Part shown: positions 51,037-63,903 of the stretch, piece by piece
Position numbering within the stretch: position 1 is the first letter of the stretch
How the letters are laid out: each line of letters opens with the position of its first letter
Origin: Plasmodium malariae
Lineage: Eukaryota > Apicomplexa > Aconoidasida > Haemosporida > Plasmodiidae
Direction: 5' to 3'
DNA: 64,000 nt
Assembly: GCF_900090045.1 (NCBI RefSeq)
Contig: NC_041779.1
Location: 248,001-312,000 of the forward strand
Made by a program: the position numbers and the translations under genes
Notes under the pieces: generated by a model
Databases searched by the model: none
What the model was told of the DNA's origin: nothing
The model's input: the letters and a program-made list of their open reading frames with translations, nothing else

Positions 51037-53690
51037 TTGATGCGGGACAATATATGACCAAAATAGAATTTATAAAGATTAAAGAATATATTTTGCCTAA
51101 AATTAACTCCTTAAATACAGAGACAGAAAAATGCACCTTTAGCAGAGAATGTTTAAAATTGGATTATTACCTAATTGAGAAAAAGCACGAATATCCACAA
51201 TATACATACAAATAAATATGGCTACCATTACTAAAGAACTGGTTCGAACTTCATTATGACATGCTTACTCAACATGGCACGTACCTAATGATTTTAGTGG
51301 AGAAAAATAAAATTTATTTAAAGTTAGCACATGATACAGAAGATTTCTGTTTAGAAAAAAACAATTTATGCAAGTTCTAGAGAACTATCACGGCGAAGTT
51401 AATAATTCATATAAATGTAAAGATAATTCTTACTGCATAAGTAAATTCAGAGCTTATAAAGAGCGGTTCAACAATAGAAAAAACAATTTTAATGAACTTA
51501 GAAGCTTCATTAATGAAAATTACAAAAATAAAAAAAACAAAATATTATTTCCAACATTACGCAATTGCAACGTATTCAGTCCTGAAACATTCAACAAAAC
51601 TCCTGAATGTATAGGAACAAATCAAGTCGTACTTCCTGATTCTAATCTCGAAGAAATTGATAAACTTTCATAAATAATACCAAGGAAAAATAATGCTCAA
51701 TCTCCAACTAAATCTGAAGTTGATTTTTCAGTTAAAGAGCAATCTCCATCTTCACGTCAACCACAACCCCAGTTACCCCCGGAACCTGAAATATTACTTC
51801 AATCCAAAATGCTACCGAAACCTCAAGATCAAAAAACAGGAGCTTCATATAATGACTCTAAAGGTACATATTCTACTCAATATAAAACATTAGAACTTCC
51901 TAAAGCTGAAACTGTAGATCTACGTATAGTATTTCATAGTACATCATCCGGTGACTATAATAAATTCCCATAAATAACACATAATAAAACCTTTCCTTCA
52001 TCTTCTAAAAAATCATTTAATGATATCAATTCCCTGGTTCTCTTGAATCTACTGAAGTTTCAGTCAATATTAATGTAACATAAATTTGTATATTTTAAAT
52101 AACAATATATTATATGAATATTTAAAATACAATTACAAATCCATAAGTAAGCACGCACTACACATTCAAATCATCATTTATAATAATATTTCCTATAGTT
52201 ATTGCTTTTTCCATTTTTATTAAAGTAAAATGAAATATAAATATGAAAATTTTGATAAAAATTTAATCATTTCAATATTTTATATTATAATTATATTTTT
52301 TTTGATATTTTTATACTCTTTAATAAGACTCATAAAAAAAAATAAGAAAAGATAAAAAGAAGACATTTGAAATTACTTCTAATATTAATATTCTCACATT
52401 TTTACATAAAAAGTAAAATTTTAACACATAATTATTTAGAAAAACAAATATTTGATTATACAGAAATCATAAAAAAAATAAAAATACTTGAAAAAGACAT
52501 GAGAAAAAATGTAAAGTTGTCAAAAATAAAAACGATACGCCTAAAACTGTAATAGAAGTACATATGGAAGTACGCGAAAAATTGAAAAATGAAGAATGAG
52601 AATTAAAGAAAAGTGGACTTTTATATATATGTCTTGAAGAGTTCACAAAAGAAAAATATAAGATAAATAATAATTTAAAAAATGATGAACTAATAATGGA
52701 AAATATTAAAAGTAGTAATGATATTCAGAAACAAAAGTTCTTATGCAACAAATGTATAGAAAGTTCTAGAAATATTCTTGATAAAAGGAAATAAGTAAAT
52801 TGGTTTAATAATATGAAAAATGAATGGAAAAAAGAACAAGCTTTCATAAAAAAAAATGAACAATTAAAAAATAATATTTCGAATGAAATTCTAAATACTC
52901 CATTTTTAGAAAGATATAAAGATATATAGAGACAGTGGATATCAAAAAAGCGTATGATTATAGAACAATATCTGCAAGAGGATTGTTTTAACCGACAGAT
53001 TGATGAATTAAAAAACATTTCAGATACATAGGAAAATAAAGAAAATCAAAATAACTTTTCATTAATAAATATAGAAGAATTGGTGAACGAAGAAAATTAT
53101 GAAGAATTACATAAATATATAAAAAAAAATTACTACCAAAAATGACTGTACTAAAATTTATGATAATCCTAGAGGAATATAAGAAAGAGAAATATATAAA
53201 AAATAGTGAATCATATTTGGAAAGTTCCATAAATGAATAGAAAAAAAAAGAAAATTCATATAGTAAACCATATATTACAGAAAACACAATTCATATATAC
53301 AATTCCGTATTACAAGTTACTAAAAATAAGGAAATATGAGATTATAAAGGTGAAAATTCTTTTAGACAAGAGATATAAGAATGGATAAAAGAAGAGAATG
53401 CATATGCAAATACCATACTTAACGAGAATAAAGAAGAAAAATATGGTTAATTAACTCAAAAATACATCCTATAAATATTAAGGACACATTCAAAATATAT
53501 TCTAACGATATAAAGGCCATTTCATGTGATTATAGTGAAACATATATAATAAATATTCTGGTATAGGAAAAGAATAAAACATGAGAATAATGTGAAGTAA
53601 ATCATAACATAAAAGAGAAATATAAGAATTAAACTAGAAATGTGAAATAAACTTATGTAATAAATATTCCAGATATATATAAAATATTTT
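51037..53690 (+). pseudogene. STP1 (subtelomeric protein 1), nearly full-length pseudogene
   Basis: The plus strand reads through the whole STP1 plan with stops. The N-terminal domain has PQYTYK-stop-IWLPLLKNWF, LTQHGTYLMILVEKNKIYLK and LAHDTEDFCLEKN, then after one frame change at about 51365 SYKCKDNSYCISKFRAYKER and CNVFSPETFNKTPEC. A proline-rich stalk follows (SSRQPQPQLPPEPE, about 51.76 kb). Next come a transmembrane helix (about 52.25-52.33 kb, IISIFYIIIIFFLIFLYSL) and a basic KKNKKR stretch. The tryptophan-type cytoplasmic region includes KPKTVIEVHMEVREKL-like, SGLLYICLEEFTKEKY, NDELIMENIKSSNDIQKQKF, NWFNNMKNEWKKEQAFIKK, RQWISKKRMIIEQYLQEDCF, INIEELVNEENYEELHKYI and EWIKEENAYANTILNENKE. 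At least eight in-frame stops and two or more frame changes make it non-functional. STP1 is related to SURFIN and presumed to be exposed at the infected-cell surface. It runs opposite to the fam-l/fam-m genes. Confidence 0.87.
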
Positions 53691-55305
53691 TTTTTTTTTA
53701 GAATATCAATAAAAATTTTTTATAAATCCTTAATTCAATAAAAATAGGAATATACTAATGAGAAAATTAGTACCCTAAATAATAATACCTTTAATTACGT
53801 ATATATATATTAATAAATCATTCGTTAATTTGTTTTTTGTTTTTCTTAAATAATTAATTTGTTTAAGCAACTTTTATGTAATATATTATTGAAATTTTAT
53901 AATTTAATAGTGATATTATATTTTACATAAGTGTAATTAAATTTTTCTATGATTATTAATAAGCACATTTTTAATGCACCATGGAATAGAAAATTATTAA
54001 ATTCTTGATATATTATTTTATTTCCATATTAAGATATAAATTAATTTGTTATATTGAGTAGTACATTATTATGTGCATAGTCAAATATAAGGATTAATAA
54101 ATTTGTTATTGAACGAATACATAATTTAGCAAATAAATATATTTGTTCTTTCATTAATGATACGTATGAGTATAATATAAAAATTATAAATAATCTTATG
54201 ACTAAGTTATACGGTACATATAACTTATAAATTATATTATATGCCTTATATGTGATATATCAGATTTATAAAAAAAAAAAAAAAAATAGTTATGACATAT
54301 GCCCCTTTTTTCTTTGTGTCTTACACATAAGATATGTTGTTATCTATATCTATATATTTCATCTAAAATGAAAATTAAAAAATATTTTTGATTATTTAGA
54401 AAATATTATCGTTATTGTTAAATTAATTATAAGAGGAAATTATAAAAAATTAAATAGCTTTAATAGGCAAAAATATAAACTTGTAAATTCATTTATATAT
54501 ATATAATTTTTTATTTATTCATAAAAGTAAATATGAGACATATAAAATAATTAATCATATATAATATCTTATTTTTTATTTTTCTGTAATACAGTTATAA
54601 ACTAGTTAAGAATTTAGAAATTAAGAAGTAAATAAAAGTTATATCGATTCTCATTTTAGTACTTATTTTCAATTTACATATAAATTATTTTTAAAATTAT
54701 AGAACCTAATTATTAAGGTTTTTCCTCTTTTTTTATAAAATTTTGTTTCTTCGTGTTTTATAATATAATTTCCTGGGAAAATAGAAAAAATATGCATAAT
54801 TTACTTTTTATAAATAAATATTATTATTATGTAGAAAATTTAAAAAACATAAATGTAATTTCCCTCAAATATAATATTAACTAATTCAAAAACAAAACAA
54901 TATATTATAATTTCAATCAAAAATTAAAGTACATTATTGTTATTCAACTAATTTTTTTTCTCTTAATTAATGTATATATTTAATTAATTAATCATTTTTT
55001 ATTTACTTGTAGCAACAACATTCCCAAATTTCACTATGCTTATAACATATTTCTAATAAATATAGCACTACATATAATTTTAAATTTATACTAATTATAT
55101 TTTTTAAAAAAAAGTAATGTATATGTACCTATCTGACATAGTTCAAGAAGTAACAAACTGTAGACATTACATATTTCAAGTTAATATTAATTTTAAAATA
55201 TCATATTATGTTATATAGGAATTCTTTAAAATAAAATCTTTGCTTATGCACTCATCTCAAAAACTCATGGGTAATTATATTTAACATACATTAATGTTAT
55301 TCTGT

Positions 55306-55331
55306 TATATATATATATATATATATATATT
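55306..55331. repeat. (TA)n microsatellite
   Basis: A perfect dinucleotide run of about 13 units, seen directly. Confidence 0.85.
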
Positions 55332-55941
55332 AAATCACTCCATATATATTATTACCACATTCAGTTTAGATGCATCAATTACTAATTACTTACTTATTAT
55401 TATGTTAAAAATGTATAACTAATGGAAATGTTAATTAATGTAAATCATTTTGTTTAAGCTATTTAATATAATAATTCTTATTTTATATTTTTAATTTACG
55501 AATAATGATACTTACGTAAGCTTTGTATTATTCACATTGATGATATGTTAAATGAGTTCCAAGCTAAGAGCCCTCTAATACGAGATATGTTAGGGGTTTT
55601 TATTTAATATTAGAGAATTGCTCTGTAAAATACTAATACATAATATACATAGCCATAAATAAATTTTACATAATGAACAAAATTATCGTTAGGATATATC
55701 AATAGAAATAATTTTCAAATTAATCAATTTTATGGTTTTTAAAAAATAAATCTCTTTATTCATATATAAATACACTGGTCACTTATATAGAAATTTGAAA
55801 AAATTCATAAATTTTTAAGTAGAAATATCATTAAGGAATTTATTACTTAGTTTCACTCATAAATAGTACTTCGATTAAATTCTTAGATATACGTCGTCAT
55901 ATTTCATTATATATTTACCATAAAGCAAAAATTTTTTACTA

Positions 55942-55964
55942 ATATATATATATATATATATATA
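55942..55964. repeat. (AT)n microsatellite
   Basis: A perfect dinucleotide run of about 11 units, seen directly. Confidence 0.8.
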
Positions 55965-57407
55965 AATGAATAACATAAAATACACTAAGTAAAATACGCA
56001 TACTATATAATAAAAAAATATATATGAAGAAATTTTAAACGATTCAGTAATGATTTTATATATATCAGAAATATTTTATAAAGAAGAAATATATTTATAT
56101 TGATTTAGTTATATAGCAATATTATAGTGTATATGAATGATAAGAAGAAATAATATAATAGCACTTCAATATTTTATTATAAAAATAGCATGCATTATAT
56201 AAATTTAACTAATTATTTCTTTATTATTCATAATGATAATTCATTCGTTTTCGTTCATAATTTATATTTCGTTAAACTATTATATCTTAGTAAAACCATT
56301 TTTCTATCTTGTTATATAGATTTTCTTATAACATTAAATTACTAATATATGCACATTAAACCATACTTAAGGTGTCCATTAATTGCATACATATAATTAA
56401 ATATAACATTTTTATCATATATAGAATTATTATTTCTTATTAATTTTTTTTTCTTTTTTATTGTATTTTCTTATTTTAATTGCAAAAACATAAAAAAAAA
56501 TTTGTACTTGTTCAAATATTTATTTTTATTATCTTTTCTAGAACTTCTGTATCATTAAAATTTTTGAATTAATATTAAATTCTATAAATGTCACTATTGC
56601 ATAAAAAAATTATGTTTTATATCTTTTAAAAAAATTAAACTTTAATGTATCCCATATTATATAACAATAAGATAACCACACATAAATTGCATATATTTTA
56701 TCGTTAGCAGCTTATTAAGAATTTTTGCATAAAATATATAAATCGCTAACATTGTGTAAACTGCATGTTAATTAAATTCTATTAAGCCATTGTTATTATA
56801 TATAATTTTTGGTGTTCCAATTTGAGCTTATTTTAAATTATTTAGAAATTTTTTTTTTTTTTTGCTACGTAATACTCTAGCTGGTTTCAAAATATTTTTC
56901 CTTATTTTAATAGTAGTACATAAATTTAAATAGATATAATTCCAAAAGCGAACTTATGTATATTTTGTTCTTTAATTTTACTACATCTGAGCCATTTTGA
57001 AAATCAAATTAACAAAACAGATTATCAGTATGCATAAGTTATATAAATATAAATAAATTTTTTGAAATTAATTTTTTTAAAAAGTGTAATTGCAGTAATT
57101 ATATAATTATATATTTTTTACTGTTTGTTAAAGTACTATTATATTTTTATTATTTTAATTAATAACACAAGCACATAGATATTTTAGTAAAATACTTTTA
57201 TTTAATACATTGTTTCTTCTTTTACTTTCGGATAAATGTTATAAATATCGATAATTAAAAAAAGCTTTATGATCTAAAATTTAAAAATAATAGGAAATAA
57301 TAAAGAAAAATTATAACATATCTTCTGTTCAATATTATTGAAAAAATTATATTAATAAATATTATAATATCAAAAAAGATTTCTTATCTCAAAATAAATT
57401 CGATGTT

Positions 57408-58210
57408 ATGGTACAAACAAATAATTTCTTCTTATTTATTAAATTTTTTTTATTTGCCCTTTAATATGGATATACCAATTTTCTGATGAGGTTGAATAAT
57501 CATTATATACGATAATTTATATACAATTTTTGTAATTTTACATTTTTATTTTTAAACTAAAACTTTATTTACACAGAAAAATGGATATTCTTTTAAATAT
57601 TTACAATGATTTTTAGATAATTATCTTTGGTAATGCATCTATTAAGAAAATAAACCTAAATAATACATTAGAAATATGAGAAAGAAGATTATTACACGGG
57701 AAAATATAAGTAAATCACAAACATATGCAAACGTATTTAAAAGAAAATGTTAATTATATTTATGAAGAATCATATAATTCATTACATGATGATGATGACC
57801 ACCATGAAAAATGATATGGAAAGTTAGAGGAAGAACCACATCAAAACAAACAAAACACATCAACAGAAAAGAATATATCAACAATAATAAGTAATCTTTT
57901 AAAAAATATAGATGCAAAACATGAAATAGAAGTACTAAAACTACAATATATTGAACATAAAATGAATATTAAATTAGAAGGTATATCTAACCAATATATT
58001 AAAACGTAGCTTCAGGATTTTAATGAATGTTTAGCAAAAATAAATATTTCGCTTGAAGTTATCCCTTTACCAGTGTATTTACTACATTTACTTTTTCCTC
58101 CATTATTTTTTTTAACACTTTATCCTTCATTATACTATGTAAATAGAAAAATTGATTAGTTAAATAAGATTAAGCATAACAAGTTGAATTAGTATAATAA
58201 AAATTTTGAA
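57408..58210 (+). pseudogene. Exported protein, unknown function, pseudogene
   Basis: Exon 1 (57408-57490) starts MVQTNNFFLFIKFFLFAL. One base short, it then shifts frame to IWIYQFSDE before a GT donor. An acceptor TTTTAG ends at 57616 and exon 2 continues in one frame: NASIKKINLNNTLEI-stop-ERRLLHGKI-stop. RLLHG sits about 24 residues into exon 2, where a PEXEL would be expected. Then come NVNYIYEESYNSLHDDDD, stop, KLEEEPHQNKQNTSTEKN, a helical region (IEVLKLQYIEHKMNIKLEGI), stop, DFNECLAKINISLEVIPLP, a hydrophobic segment (VYLLHLLFPPLFFLTLYPSL) and a basic tail KIKHNKLN. Stops at 57677, 57707, 57812, 58007 and 58157 are point changes in an otherwise continuous frame. Signal, PEXEL-like site, acidic/charged middle and one C-terminal membrane segment fit an exported membrane protein. 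The family is not named. Confidence 0.68.
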
Positions 58211-61200
58211 CTCTCCTTAGATTTACACTGAAGAATTATTCATGAAAATCATTAAAATGAATGCAGCAATTGTAATTCTCATTAAATTTTATGTATTTAA
58301 GAATTAATAAAACTCCTATTATACATGTTATAAATGAATTAAACCCTTTTCAATTTTTTCTAAAAAATTCCACTTATTGCTGTTATATTGCTTAGTATAA
58401 GCAGTTAATTTATAATTATTCTGTTTATTTATATAATTAATATTTCATAACATATATAAGAAAATTTACATTGTTTTTTTTATTCTTTTTATTTATATAT
58501 GTAAAAAAACCTCACATATATGACTGCTTTATTTGTTCTTACAAAGCTATATTTTTAATAATTCTTTTATTATGCTTTTTTATTGTATTTTCACATATTT
58601 CTTAATTTTTATTTCGATATGTAAGTAAAATTTTAAATATTTTACTTTCTTAAGCTTTTTAATTGTCTTCTCTAGTTAATTCATTGTGTGAATTCACATA
58701 AAAATGTTTGTTACATGAAGTTTACGATAATTTTGTTTAGAAAAACAGTACACTAGACATCAAGATGTTCCAATTAAATATATAAATTAATTTCGTAATA
58801 ATTTTTACTGAATAAAAATATAGTTCAATTATATATTTTAATATTTTTATATAATATATATTAAATTGGATTAAAATATAGCATAAAAATACTTAAAATT
58901 ATAAACGAAAACATTATTGTGAGCTCATTTATTATGGATCCATATGCACATAAAATCATTTATCATTATTTACTTCTTAGCCTTAATATTGTGCTATTTT
59001 TGTAGTAATTTCTTTTATTTTATTTATTCTCTTAAGTCTTATATTCGATATCCTTTTCTTTATGTTACACATAATATATGATATTAATGTAGAATAAAAT
59101 TAATTGGATACAGAATATGCATTTTATCTATCATATTTTTATTGATATAAGAAATAACCAATTTTTATTTAATATATGAAATGTTATAAAAGATAAAATT
59201 ATCATTTTATCAATAAAATAGTATGTGTAATATGTACAATAATTTTCACTACATAAATTATTATTTTCAGATATATATAATATGTAAAAATATATCTTAC
59301 ATTTTCCAAAAATGTAGATTTTATTACCACCAAAGTTCTTATATGAAAATACATTTCAAAGTAAAATTTTATTTAACCATTTATATCAAAATCTTCATTA
59401 AATTTTACATAAAAATGCTGCAAATGTACATATTACAAAAGTTCTTACTAAACGTAAAACAAAAAAAAAGTTTTCCATTAAACAAAGAGTAATATAATCT
59501 AGAAAAACGTGAATATACAAAATAATGATAATATTTTAACCACAATCATTAAAAATTTGGTTTAACTCATAATATAACAAACTATGCATTTTAAAGGAAT
59601 AGTTTTATTATAGGAAATTTTTAATATACTAAAGACAAATAATAAAATATAATGTAATAAAATAAAACTCTCTTATAATTATAACATTAAAAAGATTCCT
59701 ACAAAAGAATTACTTGTATTATTTATTGCATGTTAGATAAAGTTTTCGTTAAATAAGAAAACATCATTTTAGAAATTACGTATTATATTAAAGAGGATAT
59801 TAGTATTTTATATATATGTATTAGCCTATAACATAAAGTACATAAGGGTAGAACCTATGTATTATAATATATATGAATTACGAATCAACTATTTAAGTAA
59901 TATTTTGATAATAATATAAGTACTATATGCACGCTATATTACTAAAAATAAATATTTTTTGATCTTCTAAAATATATTTTTTTGGAATTTAAAAAAAAAA
60001 ATTTTATTTATTTTTTTCTCAATATTTCAATTATTTATTATATTTTTGATATATTTCACAAAATAATGATTCTTTTTTTTTTTTTAGTTCTTCGCGTATT
60101 ATATTTTTAAAAAAATATAATATATTTGTAAATTAAAATAAGCACTAAATTAATATATAATTTATATAAATCGTTTTAATGCACCACGGTCAAAAAAAAA
60201 TAAAAGTATTAGGTATATTAATAATTCTCAACGATTCCTTCATATTATAAAAAAAATGTATTTTAATGTCTTGGATACAAGATACTAATACGTGCACAGT
60301 AATTATAGAAATTAATAATATTATATTACGTATATTATTATTTAGGTACATAAAAATATTTTAATGAACTCAATTATTTGTGCCCTAATTCCATCTCTTA
60401 TATATAAATTTAATAAAAAAAGAAAAATTACTTTATGTAGGGACTTTCACAAATATAATTTTTATCTGAAATGAGATGAAATTATTATTGTATAATAGCT
60501 CAAAATAATTCTAAATGATTTTAAAATTTCCCTTAAAAAATAATTCTTATGTATACATAAATAATCTTCTAATATGTTTAATATTCAATTAAGGATGTAA
60601 GACTACCTTTTTTTCAAAGATAAATGTACTACACATTGACTTATTAAAAGTTTTCCAAAATATATTTCAAACACTTTACTAAAATAGGCAATTTAAATGA
60701 TATTAAAAAATTTATATTTTCATATAAATACATACTTTATTTCATGAATTTTATCATATAAATAAATACAAAATAAAAAGTAAAACACAAATAAAGGCAA
60801 ACGCTAATATAAAATTACAACTATTATGTACGTATTCCCCCTTTCAAAATTAATATATATAGGAACCTTTAACATCTATAATAAGCCTAGTTAAAAATGC
60901 TCTACGTAAAATTAAATTGCTTCCGTTACAAATAGTAATTTTTATTCATATTTTTTTTAAAAATAATATATATATATATACAAAAAATTAATCTTTTTAA
61001 TAGAACATTGTAATACCTAATATAAAATAAAAAAATAATAATCTTATTTTATTTAGACTTTTATTATTATTATTGTTATAAATTTTTCAATTCGAAAATT
61101 TCCATTTTTTATTTTCTTTCCTATAGATAATAAACGTATGCATAAATAATTAAAATAGATACATTCACCCAATTACCAAGAAATAGGCTTATAAATGAAT

Positions 61201-62280
61201 AAAAACCATATAACGAAAAATAATGCTAAATATAACTGTCATTTATTGAATATATCAATAAAAAAAATTTAATAACAAATGTAATAATCTAAGGTAATTG
61301 TATATACATTGTGTGCAAAACATTAATTTATTTCATTTTTAATTAAATATTTTGTGGATATATGACAAAACATCTATTCATCTCTCTTATATTACATCAA
61401 ATATATAATAACTAAGTGATGTATCTGTGAATAAAGCACAATTATTGTCCATTAATATTTATTACTTTTTATTATATTAAAAAAAGGAGAATCATTAGCA
61501 TCAAAATAATTATAGTGCCTAATATATATTTTATATATATAAAAAAATCCATATTAATCCGTTATCTCTATTTTAAAAAAAAATATATATATAACTATAT
61601 AATACCACAAACATAAAAATAATTATCAATGTATATTTAGAGAATTATGGAAAACATATAATTATTTCTTTTTTCCTTATTGGTAATATAACCTGTACAT
61701 ATATAAAATTAATTTGTAGATAATTGTTACTATTACAAAACAAAGAGAATATTTTTGGAGTAAATATTAATACAACATATTAATATTAGTTCTTTATTAC
61801 AATTACTTTTTCCAATAAAAAAAAGAAAAAAATATATATATTATTAATATTTCATTAAAATATATATTTAATTAATTTATTATGACTGAATTAATACCCC
61901 AATAAAGCATAATACTAAATAAATTTATCTTTTTATTTAATTATAAAAATTAAGCGTCCTTAAATTACTAAACACTTATAAATATTCCATAATTAACAAG
62001 GTTAATATTTTATTAAATATTTATGACTTCAATTTTATATCATGCATAAAAAGGTAAAGTATACTGTATAAGTTTTCACAATAATTATGTTTTATAACAT
62101 ATTTCTTAGAAAAAATTTTTTATAGAATATACAGTTAGTTTTTTCCTTTATTAAAAGTACATACATATGTATCAATACAACAAAATATATTTACTTACTT
62201 TCATTGAGTACAAAATAAGAAACATTCATTGTTAACATAAAACGAATAAAACATTTTCTAACCTTAAACAAGAATCATTT
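58211..62280. other. AT-rich spacer; no fam-m partner found
   Basis: About 4 kb without a supported gene. By analogy with the two doublets, a fam-m gene might be expected about 2.5 kb 3' of the fam-l at 62.7 kb, that is around 59-60 kb, but no fam-m signature such as DGKHFHFEKK is visible there. The 89-codon plus frame at 59223-59492 is Tyr/Ile/Lys/Phe-rich noise. Confidence 0.5.
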
Positions 62281-62290
62281 TAGACTAGAA
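62281..62290 (-). promoter_or_regulatory. Conserved 3'-flank block TAGACTAGAA of fam-l copy 3
   Basis: It lies 377 bp past the stop codon at 62667 and is preceded by TTTT on the plus strand, as in the other copies. Confidence 0.5.
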
Positions 62291-62666
62291 AAAAACATAA
62301 AACTGAGAGTAACTATTTTTAAATCAAATATAAATTATCAAACATCAATAAAATTATATATATTGTGCTATTATATATTAATTTTAACACGAAAACATAT
62401 ATTTTTCATAAGAAGCTTCTTAGATACGAAGATATATATATAATTCCAGAATTTAATGTTAAATGAAACAGTACATAATAACAAAAATTCAAACATTTAA
62501 ATTCATAAAAACACTTAAAATATTTTTTTTTTTTAAAACGCTTACCTTTATAAAGTTCTTTACAAAATGTAAGCGATTATAATTATTTATTAACGACATA
62601 AATTACAATCATTACATCATATTAGATACTCCTTTACAAAGTAAAACATGCACATTATTATTCATA

Positions 62667-63627
62667 TTATCTATATCTGAACTTAATTTTTTCATATTTT
62701 TTTACTTTTTTATGGTAATAAATAACTCTTGATATAAGTGTAATACCTAATATAATGAAAGGTACGAAATATAATATAAATCCAAATATGTTGTTTAAAG
62801 GATATAGTGATTTACTTGATTTCGCTAATAAAAGGTTTGAACAACCATTCCAAACCTTTAGAAGGCAAAGCATCTCTTATATTATACCCCACTTTTCTCC
62901 AATTATTAAGTTCAATAACTTAAACGACCCATGTACAAGTCCATTACCATAAAAAAGTTCTACTAGAAATACTGTTAATAATGACAAGAACAATAATATA
63001 GGTACACTAAGTCGTAATGCAAATTTCTTACATATTATTTTTTGGTAAATCCTATCACTAATTATCCTGTTGTTTTTAAGAAAATCTATATAATCTAGTT
63101 CTTTGAATATTTTCTTTTCTACACGAGAATATTTCTTTGTTTCAAAAATACAAGACATATTCTTCCTATTTTGCTTATTTCCTCTAACCGTATTTAATGA
63201 ACTCCCATTTGATTTTTTGTTCTTTATATAAATTCCCTTTTCATTATTAGATATATCTTTTTTTCCTCTGAGTTCAATATTTGGCATATTTTCTTTTATC
63301 CCTACAATACTTGAATCCCTATTCTGATTACATTTTGTTAGCACTCGACAAGTTCTTGTACATAATTTTCTATCATTGATATAGTTCTCATCCTGAGATA
63401 TGTTAAACATACTCTAAGAACAGTAAGCAAATATTTATTATATAAAAGAACAAATAATATCATGCTAAAAAACAGCATTAAAAAAAATAAAATGGAAAAA
63501 GTACGAATAATAAAAAGTTTCTTTAATAATATTTTTATACCGCTTCATTGTAAATATGACATATCCAAATTAAAAGCATAAATGCAGACATTTTAATAAA
63601 AAATAGTAACTTCATTCTTTTTTCCAT
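62667..63627 (-). pseudogene. fam-l protein, interrupted by one in-frame stop
   Basis: Exon 1 (63541-63627, 29 codons, MEKRMKLLFFIKMSAFMLLI...) ends at a GTATAA donor. The 127-nt intron ends in TTAG, and exon 2 is 62667-63413. It encodes SMFNISQDENYINDRKL, RVLTK at residues 52-56 (the PEXEL-like place), CIFETKKYSRVEKKIFKEL (fam-l signature), SDRIYQKIICKKF, a first helix (LSVPILLFLSLLTVFLVELF, about residues 164-183) and an ectodomain. The second helix (FILYFVPFIILGITLISRVI) precedes KKVKKYEKIKFRYR. The only lesion is TAA at 62877-62879 (residue 208), between the two helices; the same frame is open on both sides. It may be a fresh pseudogene, an allele or a sequencing error. If translated, the product would lose the second helix. 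No fam-m partner is visible downstream. Confidence 0.85.
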
Positions 63628-63670
63628 TATATGAATCGTAAATATTGTAAACTTTGAATAAGGAAAAAAC

Positions 63671-63690
63671 TAATAATACCATTGTGCTCT
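63671..63690 (-). promoter_or_regulatory. Proximal upstream block of fam-l copy 3
   Basis: TAATAATACCATTGTGCTCT begins 44 bp before the start codon at 63627 and aligns, with divergence, to the blocks before the other copies. Confidence 0.3.
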
Positions 63691-63888
63691 TTTAACTATA
63701 AAGCACAATATAATTATATACTTAATTCTATTATTCATATATTATATTTTCTCGCAAAAACTTAATAAAGTGTATATAATTATAATGCCTTTTAACAGAA
63801 ACAAAAAAAAATAACCTAAAATATATATTATAGAATTTTTATTCTATTTTTCTTTTTAAAAAACAAATTTTCATTAAAATAATTGAAT

Positions 63889-63903
63889 TTATTCATAAAT
63901 ATT
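63889..63903 (-). promoter_or_regulatory. Distal upstream block TTATTCATAAATATT of fam-l copy 3
   Basis: It lies 262 bp before the start codon at 63627 and is identical over 15 bases to the block before fam-l copy 1 (31605-31619). Confidence 0.5.

Larger units (their letters stand above)
53691..57407. other. AT-rich spacer
   Basis: No gene is seen. It contains (AT)n tracts at about 55306-55331 and 55942-55964. A less AT-rich patch at about 55545-55605 has no open frame. Confidence 0.5.

Noticed and set aside
52725..53287. Two minus-strand frames of 97 and 99 codons
   Set aside because: They are mirror frames of the STP1 cytoplasmic region on the plus strand.
59223..59492. 89-codon plus-strand frame
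   Set aside because: It is almost entirely Tyr, Ile, Lys, Phe and Asn, as expected of random AT-rich DNA, with no signal exon or motif.
58211..62280. Expected fam-m partner of the third fam-l
   Set aside because: No DGKHFHFEKK-type signature, exon 1 or two-helix end is visible where the doublet pattern would place it.
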